Shown: positions 24,380-32,334 of the stretch, piece by piece
Numbering within the stretch: position 1 is the stretch's first letter
Layout: each line of letters opens with the position of its first letter
NCBI GenBank assembly: GCA_903922735.1
Contig: CAIXUZ010000024.1
Location: 1-43,166 of the forward strand
From: an uncultured Verrucomicrobia subdivision 3 bacterium
GTDB lineage: Bacteria; Verrucomicrobiota; Verrucomicrobiia; Limisphaerales; UBA11358
Length of the DNA: 43,166 nucleotides
Direction: 5' to 3'
Notes under the pieces: generated by a model
What the model saw: only the letters and a program-made list of their open reading frames with translations
Told to the model about the DNA's origin: nothing
Databases searched by the model: none
Position numbers and translations under genes: made by a program

Positions 24380-26058
24380 GCTTGGGTGGTGGCGGGGGTT
24401 TTGGATTTCAGGCCGGTGAGCAACGCCTCGGTATTGATTTGTTCCAGCACGCGGGCGGATTCCGGATCTGAGGTGATGTCCTGGCTCATCTGATCCCAAC
24501 CGTCGAGCAGCGCCTGGAGTTTCTGGGTGCGCAGATCGGGATCGGAAATCGCCTCGATGGCGGCGAGCCGGTCGCGCAGGTGCTGCAGATCATCTGCCAC
24601 GGCGGAAATAAAATCGTCGCTGGTTGGCGTGCCGGCCGGCATCTGGGACCGGTTTTGAATCCGCGTCTCTTTCTTGATTAAATTTTCATCCTGTTTGGCC
24701 GGATCATTGACCGGCGGCGCCGCGGGCGTGACACGCACCAGTTTCATTCCGGCGCGATCGGAGATTTCCTTCACGTCCGTCTGCAGGTTGACGCCCTCAA
24801 ACTTGACGACGGTGTCCGCCAGCTCGCTGATGTCTTCGCCGTCCTCGGTCGGGATGTTGAAATAAGCGCAGACTGGTTCGCCGGGGAACGCCGCCGCGAG
24901 TTCCGGGATGTCGAAATCCCGGTTCAGCGTCTCGTTCACGCGTTTGCCCTTCATTCGTGCGATCTTCACCCAGATGTCCTGGTGTTCCTGATTGGGGCCG
25001 CGATTCAGACCGCCGCCGGAGGCCGTGAGCATGGAGAGTAGTCCGCTCGTAGCCGCCATCACCACATCCTCGTTCTGCGCCTCGCAGTATTTTTCAAAGG
25101 GGCTTTCGCCCCGGACACCGGAGGTTGGGAACTTGATGTCGCTCCCAGCCGGCAGCGCGCCGCTCACGCCATCGGAAACCTTTTCCGCCGCCGCCTGGTA
25201 ATCCGCCTCTTTGCCGATGGCGATGTTCGGCGGCATGATCACCACGCCCTTGGCCAGGCCGAAGATTTCCACGAAGGCCGCATAATCCTTCCGGCCCATT
25301 AGCCAGTTCACGAAGGCGATCAGCGCAATCTCGTACAGCGGCGACTCGACTTCGCGGACAATGAAATCCTCGCGCGGCAAATCCTCGCTGCCGATCCGGT
25401 TCTTTTCGCCGAAGGTGGCCACGCAACTGCCCAGGCCGACGCCGAAGCGGGAAATTTCGTTGTAATAAAAGTCGCCGTAATAACCGTCGCGGGACCAGAC
25501 CCACGGTTCCAGCCAGTAAAGCTCCTTCACCGCGCCGTCATTCTTGCCGCCTTCATAGCGGTGCTTTTGCAGGATCGCGTAGCCCCGGACTTCCGCCAGC
25601 GCGATCTGGCCGATAGCCTCGTTCAAATTGCCGATCAGGTCGTAGCGCTGTTTCAAATAGGCCCGCTGGCGCTCGGCCATTTCCGGCGTCGCACCCGGCG
25701 GCAGGGTTTTGAAAACCTTCACGCCCCAGCCCAGCTCCTCGACGCTGCACAGCAACCGCTCCACGAAACCTTTCAGCACCGGGTAACGCTTCTCCGTTTT
25801 GCGTAATAGTAATTGCAGCTCGGCAAACGCCCCGCGTTCCGCCGCCTCAAAAATGGCGATGAGCTTGGTCATGCCCAGCCCGCGCAGCGGATTGTAATTA
25901 TCCCGCCACAGGTTCGACTTGCGGACCATCTGGGCATCTGTTTTGCCGGTGCCGAACGCCAGGTAGGCATCCGCCGTGGACAGCATGGCCGGCGGAGCCG
26001 CGGCCGTGGTTTTGGCCGGGCTGGACTTTTGGGAACCCTTTTGTGCTGTTTTACGCAT
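24376..26058 (-). CDS. Portal protein (DUF935, Mu gp29-like)
   Basis: A 560-residue protein. Family features include the N-terminal NLWRDNYNPLRGLGMTKLIAIFEAAERG region and the central LVEPWVWSRDGYYG-type and NWLMGRKDYAAFVEIFGLAKG segments. A C-terminal helical part (LQHLRDRLAAIEAISDPDLRTQKLQALL) is like that of Mu gp29. It forms the dodecameric DNA channel at one capsid vertex. A strong Shine-Dalgarno GGGAGG precedes the ATG at 26058. It lies between the methylase and the protease gene. Confidence 0.85.
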   Translation of the reverse strand: MRKTAQKGSQKSSPAKTTAAAPPAMLSTADAYLAFGTGKTDAQMVRKSNLWRDNYNPLRGLGMTKLIAIFEAAERGAFAELQLLLRKTEKRYPVLKGFVERLLCSVEELGWGVKVFKTLPPGATPEMAERQRAYLKQRYDLIGNLNEAIGQIALAEVRGYAILQKHRYEGGKNDGAVKELYWLEPWVWSRDGYYGDFYYNEISRFGVGLGSCVATFGEKNRIGSEDLPREDFIVREVESPLYEIALIAFVNWLMGRKDYAAFVEIFGLAKGVVIMPPNIAIGKEADYQAAAEKVSDGVSGALPAGSDIKFPTSGVRGESPFEKYCEAQNEDVVMAATSGLLSMLTASGGGLNRGPNQEHQDIWVKIARMKGKRVNETLNRDFDIPELAAAFPGEPVCAYFNIPTEDGEDISELADTVVKFEGVNLQTDVKEISDRAGMKLVRVTPAAPPVNDPAKQDENLIKKETRIQNRSQMPAGTPTSDDFISAVADDLQHLRDRLAAIEAISDPDLRTQKLQALLDGWDQMSQDITSDPESARVLEQINTEALLTGLKSKTPATTQA

Positions 26059-26080
26059 GATAGCCTCCCAAAATTTGGCT

Positions 26081-26132
26081 CGGTGCAGCGCATTGCAGCC
26101 CCGCTGCCGCGTTCAGGCAGCCGACTGCACCG
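26081..26132. promoter_or_regulatory. Structured leader upstream of the portal gene
   Basis: CGGTGCAG (26081-26088) pairs with CTGCACCG (26125-26132), enclosing an inner stem of CTGCC and GGCAG. The structure lies in a 120-bp gap, the longest in the terminase-portal region, just upstream of the portal ribosome-binding site. It may control portal translation or processing of the late transcript. No T tract follows. Confidence 0.45.
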
Positions 26133-26178
26133 GAGAGTCGCCGGAAATCGCCGTAGGGCATTTGTGAGCGGTGCGCGG

Positions 26179-26955
26179 TCATTTTGGTGTGATGATGAGT
26201 TCGCCGAATTTCTGGCCTCCGTGCGTCCTCCGATTAACGGCCCGGTTGGAGGTGACTACCGGTATCTGCCGGCAGTCTTTGAAAAGCTCGCGGGTGACGG
26301 GACTGTCATTGAGGGTGACGATCCAATTACCCTTCAGCCGGCCCACTTCCTGCCGGAAATGGGCGAGCTGGTTTTTATCCCAGCCGGCGTAAGCGCCGTT
26401 GGTCGCATTCTCGTAGGGCGGATCAATGAAAAACTGTGTGTCTTTGGAATCGTAATTTTTGAACACGCGCTCAAACGGGATGTTCTCGACCACCACATTG
26501 TTCAGCCGTTCCTTGGCCGCGCCGAGCAGATCACCAACCCGATGGTGCTCGAATCCCACGCCTCCACCCTTGGTCTTCGCCACGCCGAAGCTATGCATGT
26601 TGCCGCCGAAGCTCGTGCGGTTGACCAGCAGGAAGCGGGCGGCGCGCTGCAGCTCGGTCAGGCCCGGCTGCGCGACAAAGTCTTTCAGGTTCTGCCGGCT
26701 GGCGAACAGCCAGTCCAATTCATTGAGCAGCGCCGGCAGGTGAAATTGGAGGTTGCGATACAGCGCCACCAGGTTGCCGTTGATATCGTTAATCACTTCC
26801 ACCGAGGAACGCTGCTTGGCGAACAGCACGGCCCCGCCGCCAAAAAACGGCTCGCAATAACAGACGTGCGGCTTGAGCAGCGGCATGATCTGTTTCAGCA
26901 GGCGCGTCTTGCTGCCCTGCCAGCGCAAAATTGGTTTGGTGATGGTGGTGTTCAT
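26179..26955 (-). CDS. DNA adenine methyltransferase (D12/Dam class)
   Basis: A 258-residue protein with RWQGSKTRLLKQI at residues 11-23 (the SAM-binding entry motif of D12 enzymes), EPFFGGGAV at 35-43 (motif I, FxGxG) and DPPY at 178-181 (catalytic motif IV). The segment FLLVNRTSFGGNMHSFG is also characteristic. It transfers a methyl group from SAM to N6 of adenine, probably to protect phage DNA from restriction. The target site is not readable. It lies between the terminase and portal genes, overlapping the terminase by four bases, so it is expressed with the packaging genes. Confidence 0.85.
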   Translation of the reverse strand: MNTTITKPILRWQGSKTRLLKQIMPLLKPHVCYCEPFFGGGAVLFAKQRSSVEVINDINGNLVALYRNLQFHLPALLNELDWLFASRQNLKDFVAQPGLTELQRAARFLLVNRTSFGGNMHSFGVAKTKGGGVGFEHHRVGDLLGAAKERLNNVVVENIPFERVFKNYDSKDTQFFIDPPYENATNGAYAGWDKNQLAHFRQEVGRLKGNWIVTLNDSPVTRELFKDCRQIPVVTSNRAVNRRTHGGQKFGELIITPK

Positions 26956-28511
26956 CCGTTGATACTCCGATCCCGCCGGCTGGCGATGACCCGCCCGGAG
27001 CGGGAATTTTCAAAAACGTAGATTTTGCCCGGTTCGATCCGGGATTCAGAAGCGCGGATGGCCAAGGCAAACGCCCAGAAGTGATCCGCGTGACCGGCCT
27101 CATCGCGGACGGCGGCGATGCTCACCTTGCCGCCGGGAGACGTGATGCGCTCCGGTTTGCGCAAATCGTCAATCGCGTCATTGTCCAATTCCACCTCAAT
27201 AGTGATGGACTTACTTTCAAAGCAACCCAGCAGCGCGGTGGCCATATTTTCCGTGACGCGCGCCGTCTCCTTTTTCTTGCCCTCCGACTTGAGATAATTA
27301 TTGATCGGTTCCGTGGATGAGAAATTAATGCCCTGAATCCACTCGCCGCCCCATGGTTCTTCCTGGGCATATTCCACCAGGCCCAGGCCGAGGCCAGTCA
27401 TGTCGATGGCCGCGCCCCGGAACTTCGGCAGACGGCAGACCAGGTCGAGCTGCTTCTGCTGATCTGGCAGGCGCATCCCCGCCATTCGCAACATTCCAAT
27501 GATGCGTTTAGTGTCTCCGTCCTTCTCCAAGACGGCTTGGACTGATATGTCCCGGTTCCGGCCGACGTCCTGGCCGAGATACAGATCACCGGTCGCCCGG
27601 AACATCCGCGCCATGGAAACCGCACTCCATGATTGTTCGTCGATCGGGATGCCCTCGCGCATGGCCTGGGTGATCAGCTCGCTGGTCAGCAGGCACATGT
27701 TCTCATCATTGAACTTACACTCGTAGTTTTGGTCGTAAGCGCGTTTGTCTAGCGCCGCTTTGCGCGCTTCGTCGGGTGTGATCGGCTTCCGCGTGTTGGC
27801 ATCCCATATTTTGACGCCCATCTTCCATGCCTCCGAACGGGTGACTCGGCAGACACGGAAGCCAGCAGTCGACGTGAAAACCGTGCCATCGTTGAATCCC
27901 ACCCCGCTGGCCATCCGGTAGAACATGTTGTGCTTCCCATTTCCGGTCGAAGCGATCCGGCAGAGGAATTCGGGATTACTAGACAGGATTGGTTCGGCGG
28001 CTTCCCAGATCGCATTCGAGTCCTCGTGAAATGCGAACTCATCGAGAATGAGATCACCAGAAAAACCGCGAGCCGTGCGCGGATTCGCCGCCAACACCTT
28101 GATGCGGCCGACATGTTCCTTGCCGTTGACGATCCGGGTGATCCGAATCTCCATGCGCATGTTGTCATAAGTCAGGTCCGGGGAATCATCGCTGGATTGA
28201 AACGCCGCGCCGGCCACCGTGCAGGCTTGCGCCGCCTTCAGGCAGAACTCCGCGCCGTTGTCCCGCGAGTTGGATAGCACGGTCACCAGCCAGGTCGGAT
28301 TCTTCTCCAGCTGTTTCACCAGGCGTGCGACCGCCCAGTTTGCCAGCGTGTAGGATTTCCCGATCTGGCGCGACCAGTGCAAAATCAGCAGGCCGGTTTC
28401 ATTGTCCCAAAACACCGGCGACTGATAGACGCGGAATTTGACGACCGGGTCCTTGCGGACGGCCACCACCGGCAGGGCTTTCTTGGCAGTAATGTTTGCG
28501 CGGAAACTCAT
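26952..28511 (-). CDS. Terminase large subunit (Mu gp28-like)
   Basis: A 519-residue protein. I start at ATG 28511, which overlaps the small-subunit stop. Residues 46-53 hold the Walker A-like WSRQIGKS and 154-158 the Walker B-like LILDE, giving the ATPase motor. A nuclease domain begins near DVGRNRD, with the later acidic and His-containing segment DEAGHADHFW. It cuts and packages DNA into proheads. Mu-type enzymes package a headful that starts at the phage end. Confidence 0.85.
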   Translation of the reverse strand: MSFRANITAKKALPVVAVRKDPVVKFRVYQSPVFWDNETGLLILHWSRQIGKSYTLANWAVARLVKQLEKNPTWLVTVLSNSRDNGAEFCLKAAQACTVAGAAFQSSDDSPDLTYDNMRMEIRITRIVNGKEHVGRIKVLAANPRTARGFSGDLILDEFAFHEDSNAIWEAAEPILSSNPEFLCRIASTGNGKHNMFYRMASGVGFNDGTVFTSTAGFRVCRVTRSEAWKMGVKIWDANTRKPITPDEARKAALDKRAYDQNYECKFNDENMCLLTSELITQAMREGIPIDEQSWSAVSMARMFRATGDLYLGQDVGRNRDISVQAVLEKDGDTKRIIGMLRMAGMRLPDQQKQLDLVCRLPKFRGAAIDMTGLGLGLVEYAQEEPWGGEWIQGINFSSTEPINNYLKSEGKKKETARVTENMATALLGCFESKSITIEVELDNDAIDDLRKPERITSPGGKVSIAAVRDEAGHADHFWAFALAIRASESRIEPGKIYVFENSRSGRVIASRRDRSING

Positions 28512-29182
28512 GCCGTCTTTTTGTTGGTGGCCACACCGCCAGGTGTCCCGAAAAGTTTCTCCATGAACAGTTGCGTCTTCTGTTCCTCGGAAAGCGATTT
28601 GTTCGACTCGATGGATTTCAACGCCGGCAGGTGCTTGCGGCAGGCGGCCACCGCGTTGAACTGGAATTTCTCCCTGGCTAAATTGAATTCCTGCTGGGCG
28701 CGGATTTCCGCCTGCTGCGCGAGCTTCAGTTTTTCCGTCTCCAGCGACGCTTTGAATTTTCCCGACCGTTCGTTCTGATCCGCCGCGACCGTCTTCAATC
28801 CCAATTTGAAATCCCCGCTGGCCAGCGTCTCGAAATAAGATTGCCGCAAAACCTCCTCGCGCACCTGATCCAGCGTCCAGTTTGGATGCTCGGCTTGAAT
28901 CCGCCGGGTGTTCTCCTGCATCCGCTCCGCCTGCTCGTCCCTCAAATCCTGATCGTCCAGCCAGGCCCGGAACTTCGACAGCCGCGAATCGCTCGGCAGA
29001 TGGACAGAAAGTTTCTTGGCGATCTCCGCCCGCAAATCCGACTGCTTGCGCGAGGAGGAGAATTGCTCCCGCCAGTAATCTTGCGTGGGTTCCGGCAAAC
29101 GCAGCCAGACCGCCTTGAGCTGCTGCAAGGCCGTTTCCGGCTTGCCGCTCTTGGTTCCGATCAGTTTTTTTGAAGTGCTCAT
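28508..29182 (-). CDS. Terminase small subunit (DUF3486, Mu gp27-like)
   Basis: A 224-residue, charged, mostly helical protein (QDYWREQFSSSRKQSDLRAEIAKKL, LRDEQAERMQENTRR, LKLAQQAEIRAQQEFNLAREKF). The DNA-recognising small terminase of Mu-type phages is of this size and composition and precedes the large subunit, as here. A member of the palindrome family near the 3' end is read as part of TPGGVATN. Confidence 0.65.
   Translation of the reverse strand: MSTSKKLIGTKSGKPETALQQLKAVWLRLPEPTQDYWREQFSSSRKQSDLRAEIAKKLSVHLPSDSRLSKFRAWLDDQDLRDEQAERMQENTRRIQAEHPNWTLDQVREEVLRQSYFETLASGDFKLGLKTVAADQNERSGKFKASLETEKLKLAQQAEIRAQQEFNLAREKFQFNAVAACRKHLPALKSIESNKSLSEEQKTQLFMEKLFGTPGGVATNKKTA
28523..28546 (-). 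repeat. Short palindrome of the TGGTGGC-arm family (site 2, translated)
   Basis: Identical over 24 bp to site 1 at 18044-18067 (TGGTGGCC, ACACC-GCCA-GGTGT). Here it lies in the 3' end of the small terminase gene, read as TPGGVATN. Two identical copies 10 kb apart in one phage point to recent duplication. Confidence 0.75.
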
Positions 29183-29184
29183 TC

Positions 29185-29218
29185 ATTTGGATGCAACGTC
29201 ACGTTGCCATTTGGATGC
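29185..29218. repeat. Palindrome at a stop codon flanked by a 10-bp duplication
   Basis: ATTTGGATGC occurs at 29185-29194 and 29209-29218. Between them lies the palindrome CAACG-TCA-CGTTG (29194-29206), whose loop is the TGA stop of the preceding gene on the minus strand. A tiny insertion with a target duplication, or a local duplication, would explain it. Confidence 0.55.
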
Positions 29219-29453
29219 GGGCGGATTCGCCCGCGTCGGTGATGTTCCACATCCGGCCCTTGAATTTGGTTTCGATGAACATCACCAGTTTTCGTTTATC
29301 CAGTTCCGCCAGGATGGCGTCAAATTCAGCCGAGGAGCAGAGACCGAGACCGCCGACTTCACCGTGGAGGGTGAGGGCATGGGACTGCCCGCCGTCCAGC
29401 TCGTGCAGGGCATCCAGGATGCGTTTGGCAATTTTAGTTTCGCGGGCGGTCAT
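29199..29453 (-). CDS. Small winged-helix-like phage protein upstream of the terminase (gp26 position)
   Basis: An 84-residue protein starting at MTARETKIAKRIL (29453). The arrangement KIAKRILDALHEL ... SAEFDAILAELDKRKLVMFIE ... GRMWNITDAGESAR looks like a winged helix, with the wing near WNITDAG. It may bind DNA. It is in the position of Mu gp26, between the gp25- and gp27-like genes. Its stop codon is in the loop of a short palindrome. Confidence 0.5.
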   Translation of the reverse strand: MTARETKIAKRILDALHELDGGQSHALTLHGEVGGLGLCSSAEFDAILAELDKRKLVMFIETKFKGRMWNITDAGESARIQMAT

Positions 29454-29464
29454 AGTGTTTTTAA

Positions 29465-29485
29465 TGGTGGCGGTGACGCAGTCAC
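29465..29485 (-). repeat. Short palindrome of the TGGTGGC-arm family (site 4)
   Basis: The plus strand reads TGGTGGCG then GTGAC-GCA-GTCAC. The TGA stop of the DUF2730-like gene (29482-29484) lies in the distal stem arm. Confidence 0.8.
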
Positions 29486-29862
29486 TCCGTGGGTTCAATT
29501 TCCACATTCAATTTTTGAGCGATCTTGCCCAGGGCAAACATCACGCGGTTGTTTCGCCGCAGCGATATGGCCTCATCCTCATGCCGCTCGTTTCGCAGGC
29601 GGATGAATTCATTGTCGTGATCCCGCAGCCTGGATTCCACCCGGCCAAACCGCTGGTCGGTGGCCTCGTGGTTGTAGCGCTTGGGCGCCCGGTCAAACTG
29701 CGGCGCTGGATCATCATTGATGGTCAAACGCCGTTCACGCGCGGTATTCAAGGCGGCATAAATGGCCAGGCCGATGAATAGTAATGACGCCAGTATGACC
29801 AGCACCCACTTGAGGGTTTCTGATGGGACGGCTGGTAGATCAGTTGATTGTGCGAGCATCAT
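29482..29862 (-). CDS. Membrane-anchored coiled-coil protein (DUF2730, Mu gp25-like)
   Basis: A 126-residue protein with a single transmembrane helix at about residues 18-40 (LKWVLVILASLLFIGLAIYAALN), followed by a charged coil (DQRFGRVESRLRDHDNEFIRLRNERHEDE). In Mu-type phages a protein of this type (gp25) comes just before the gp26-27 terminase genes. It might belong to the lysis region, for example as a spanin-like or holin-associated protein, but this is not shown by the sequence. Confidence 0.5.
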   Translation of the reverse strand: MMLAQSTDLPAVPSETLKWVLVILASLLFIGLAIYAALNTARERRLTINDDPAPQFDRAPKRYNHEATDQRFGRVESRLRDHDNEFIRLRNERHEDEAISLRRNNRVMFALGKIAQKLNVEIEPTE

Positions 29863-29867
29863 AAATT

Positions 29868-30104
29868 TTATTTAAGTCGGTTTTGGTCGGCGTCGGGGTT
29901 CCAGATCACTTTTTTGAAAATCATGACGAGGCCGCCGTGCCGGATCACAAACTCGGCGACGTACACCGCCCACTGGTTGAAGTTGCGCAGCTCGCGGGCG
30001 ACGATCACCGCCACCGCGCACGCGGTGGGCCACCACTGCGCCGCCACGGCCCGTGCGGCCTGCGCGGTCTCATTCGCCTGGGCAATGGCGTTGGTATCAA
30101 TCAT
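29868..30104 (-). CDS. Small membrane protein in the lysis-region position
   Basis: A 78-residue protein. A moderately hydrophobic stretch (residues about 27-38, TACAVAVIVA) and a second near FVIRHGGLVMIFKKV could be membrane segments. The position before the gp25-like gene suggests a holin-like role, but the hydrophobic stretches are short and the assignment is weak. Confidence 0.45.
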   Translation of the reverse strand: MIDTNAIAQANETAQAARAVAAQWWPTACAVAVIVARELRNFNQWAVYVAEFVIRHGGLVMIFKKVIWNPDADQNRLK

Positions 30105-30549
30105 GGGAACCCTCCGGCGGCAACGGCATTTCCATCTTCGGTGCGATCAGGATGTTTTCCGGCGCGATCGCGGCGGCGGCGCTGGCAAACTTTTCCACGG
30201 CGGTGTAAACGTAGCGGGCGCGGCAAGGCCACATGCCATCCTCCAGGCAAATCTTTTCCAGCTCGCAATTCGCCAGGTGAAAGCACGGATCGTGCGGCAG
30301 CAGCCCGAGCCGCAGCATTTCGAACAGAACATCATGCACGAGACTGCCGCGCATGAAGGACGGCGTATCAATCGTCGGCCCACTGGGACCGTCCCAGGGA
30401 TAATCGGCAAAGATTATCAGCCAGCCATCCACATCCAGTTCAAAAAGGCGATGCTTGACCACTTGCCCACGGATCGCAATTTGTACGCGATACGTTTCCC
30501 ACAGGCTGTATTTGTAGCCTTTGCGAAACTGGATGTGGTCGCCTTTCAT
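30097..30549 (-). CDS. DUF1353-like phage protein
   Basis: A 150-residue protein. The segment VDGWLIIFADYPWDGPSGPTIDTPSFMRGSLVHDVLFEMLR has the G-x-P-x-D ... HDxL features of the DUF1353 family found in many tailed phages. Cys- and Trp-containing segments follow (DPCFHLANCELEKICLEDG). The function of the family is unknown. It overlaps the small membrane gene by eight bases, and they probably share a transcript. Confidence 0.6.
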   Translation of the reverse strand: MKGDHIQFRKGYKYSLWETYRVQIAIRGQVVKHRLFELDVDGWLIIFADYPWDGPSGPTIDTPSFMRGSLVHDVLFEMLRLGLLPHDPCFHLANCELEKICLEDGMWPCRARYVYTAVEKFASAAAAIAPENILIAPKMEMPLPPEGSHD

Positions 30550-30563
30550 GGTGTGAGCGTTTT

Positions 30564-30815
30564 TTATGGCACGTTTACCGGCTTGGAACTGTCAGTGATG
30601 AAACCGGCCTTGATTGCGGCGGCCACATCGTCGATGTGTAAAACTTCCTGCAGGTTTGCCATGGGGTCATTCGGCGCGGATGGGGCAATTCTGCCGTTGC
30701 AGGTGTCAATTCCAGGAATCGCATCATAGAGCACACCAACGACAGGCGCGCCGTGATCGGGAATCATAATGACCCGGTCGCCGTTCTCTGCTTCTCTCCC
30801 GTTTTTATAGTGCAT
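30564..30815 (-). CDS. Hypothetical small phage protein
   Basis: An 83-residue protein with two beta segments at the start (GDRVIMIPDHGAPVVGVLYDAI) and a helical end (HIDDVAAAIKAGF). No family recognised. It lies in a row of small genes before the DUF1353-like gene and probably belongs to the same transcript. Confidence 0.4.
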   Translation of the reverse strand: MHYKNGREAENGDRVIMIPDHGAPVVGVLYDAIPGIDTCNGRIAPSAPNDPMANLQEVLHIDDVAAAIKAGFITDSSKPVNVP

Positions 30816-30850
30816 GTTTGCTTTCGTTATTGGTTGCGGTTGAAAAATGA

Positions 30851-31399
30851 TTAGAAGAAAAAGCCAACACAGACTTTGAATTGCCCGCTCGCATCGAACT
30901 TCCCCTTGTCGAAGAACGGCATCGAGTAGCCAGCCGCCGTGTAGGTATTGATCGTCAGCATCTTCACCACCTTCAATTCCGGCTCGATGACAAATGCGGA
31001 GCGTGTGTTGTCGTAACCTGCCAGAAGATTCCCCTCCACTTTGAAATCGTGATTCTTGATCAGGGCAAACCCGCCCTGCACCTCGACGGCATTGAAGGCG
31101 CTGCCGACGCCGTAGAACTGACCGGAGACGCCGACGTTCCAGCTGTTGGCGAAATTATATTGCACGCCGATGTAGGAGGCCGCGCCGACGCCGGTCGCCT
31201 GTTTATAACCGGACTCCACCTGGAGAACGGCATTGCTCCAATCATAATTGGTATTCACCGTGGTCGCCCACGCTTGGACCTGTGTGAGGAAGTTCGGCAC
31301 GGTATTGGTGGCGGTGGTTTGCGCCGGGGCCGGGCTGGTGGCGATCAGCGCCAGGCCAACGGCCGCGAGGATCAGGAGGGAACGGATTTTTGTTTTCAT
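30851..31399 (-). CDS. Exported outer-membrane beta-barrel-like protein
   Basis: A 182-residue protein started at 31399, where residues 1-27 are a signal peptide (RSLLILAAVGLALIATSPAPAQ). The mature part has alternating hydrophobic strands with many aromatics (IGVQYNFANSWNVGVSGQFYGVG, FKVEGNLLAGYD, INTYTAAGYSMPF) and ends in ...VCVGFFF. The terminal Phe is the usual C-terminal signal for outer membrane insertion. A phage-encoded outer membrane protein could alter the host surface, for example by blocking superinfection. This is an inference. It is the first gene of the leftward late arm. Confidence 0.55.
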   Translation of the reverse strand: MKTKIRSLLILAAVGLALIATSPAPAQTTATNTVPNFLTQVQAWATTVNTNYDWSNAVLQVESGYKQATGVGAASYIGVQYNFANSWNVGVSGQFYGVGSAFNAVEVQGGFALIKNHDFKVEGNLLAGYDNTRSAFVIEPELKVVKMLTINTYTAAGYSMPFFDKGKFDASGQFKVCVGFFF

Positions 31400-31502
31400 G
31401 GTTATTGAGAGCAGGGCATTTCTGCGGTTGAGGGTTGGGAACGAAAATTTCCACCGAGGCGCGGAGTTGCGGACGCACCTTCCCGATCTGGGAGACATGC
31501 GG

Positions 31503-31706
31503 CTATGAGGCGCACGGAAGCAGATCGGAGTTTGCAGTGGAAGAAAGAGCCGCTACGATGAGGTTGATGTTGAAGGACGCCAGCCCTTCGGTTGGAGTAA
31601 CCGTCACCGCAGCGACAAGGTGCTTGCGCACGGCCACCGGGAAACCCGATGAGACCGCTGCTAAAGTTTTTGGTGGAGAGACTGGCGCGTAACATCGCGC
31701 TGACAT
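31503..31706 (-). CDS. Possible small protein, weak call
   Basis: A 67-residue frame in the 460-bp gap between the barrel-like gene and the cassette at 31.86 kb. The C-terminal part (AAVTVTPTEGLASFNINLIVAALSSTANSDLLP) has natural-looking composition, but other frames over the same DNA are also open. There is no motif and no strong ribosome-binding site. If it is not real, the gap 31400-31821 holds nothing I can name. Confidence 0.3.
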   Translation of the reverse strand: MSARCYAPVSPPKTLAAVSSGFPVAVRKHLVAAVTVTPTEGLASFNINLIVAALSSTANSDLLPCAS

Positions 31707-31821
31707 TGGCAGAAGAATTCAGGACTGCATAACCCGCCATTCACCCCGTTCACTCCATTCCAGAATTTTAACCGTGGAAGAAAAACACCGCAGAAAAACC
31801 CAACAAAACCGACTGTCTGAC

Positions 31822-31858
31822 ACCCTTTTCGATACCCTTTGCACTGAGTGCAGAGGGT
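31822..31858. repeat. 37-bp hairpin-bearing direct repeat, copy 1
   Basis: ACCCTTTTCGAT is followed by a stem ACCCTTTGCAC / GTGCAGAGGGT around TGA (stem 31834-31858, one G-T wobble pair). It recurs at 32188-32224 with 3 changes, one of which is compensated. It lies immediately downstream of the stop of the small gene at 31860. Confidence 0.75.
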
Positions 31859-31859
31859 T

Positions 31860-32081
31860 CTAATTCCGCCCCGGATCAGCCGCCGGGAACCAATAAAATC
31901 CAGCCCCGTTCTGCTCGCACCAGGTCAGCGCCGCATGCGCGTCGGCAAATTGCATGGGCCGTTCCGACATCTTTTTGCCGCGGCGCTGCACTAGCACGGC
32001 CGCGGCGCTGCCCGCCGCCAGAAAAAGCGTCTTGGAAAATCCTGCGCCGGCGGGCAATAATTCTGGCGGCAGATGAGCCAT
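31860..32081 (-). CDS. Small protein in a repeat-bounded cassette
   Basis: A 73-residue protein if started at ATG 32081. A longer start at 32132 is possible. It has a hydrophobic stretch at residues 19-31 (LFLAAGSAAAVLV), a basic patch (QRRGKK), and a C-terminal DAHAALTWCEQNGAGFYWFPA, a small motif I associate with hypothetical phage proteins. The gene is bracketed by 37-bp direct repeats, which suggests a moron-like cassette. No function can be given. Confidence 0.4.
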   Translation of the reverse strand: MAHLPPELLPAGAGFSKTLFLAAGSAAAVLVQRRGKKMSERPMQFADAHAALTWCEQNGAGFYWFPAADPGRN

Positions 32082-32187
32082 ACTCTTAATGCGATGTGGT
32101 TCGTTTGTCAGAGCCGGTTGTGTTACTAGCACGACCGGCTCACCTGTTTCTTATCCCGCACCCGAAGAGAAATGGCAAGTGGTTCCT

Positions 32188-32224
32188 ACCCTTTTCGATA
32201 CCCTCCGCACTGAGTGCGGAGGGT
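32188..32224. repeat. 37-bp hairpin-bearing direct repeat, copy 2
   Basis: ACCCTTTTCGAT is followed by a perfect 11-bp stem ACCCTCCGCAC / GTGCGGAGGGT around TGA (32200-32224). It is 34/37 identical to 31822-31858 and in the same orientation. Confidence 0.8.
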
Positions 32225-32334
32225 GGTTGGTTGAACGGCAAGAATATTTTCGTGCGGGAAATATCCTTACTGATAGTAGATGTTTTTCCGAAGAGAAAAT
32301 TATTGAAAGAGGTTAACCCTGGCAGGGCCGGAAA

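Noticed and set aside
24376..24410. CGCCACCACCC near the portal stop as another palindrome-family member
   Set aside because: There is no paired stem beside it.
30011..30028. CCACCGC/GCGGTGG palindrome followed by a GCCACCA-like sequence
   Set aside because: It is opposite in orientation to all other family members relative to transcription and lies in ordinary coding DNA, so it may be chance.
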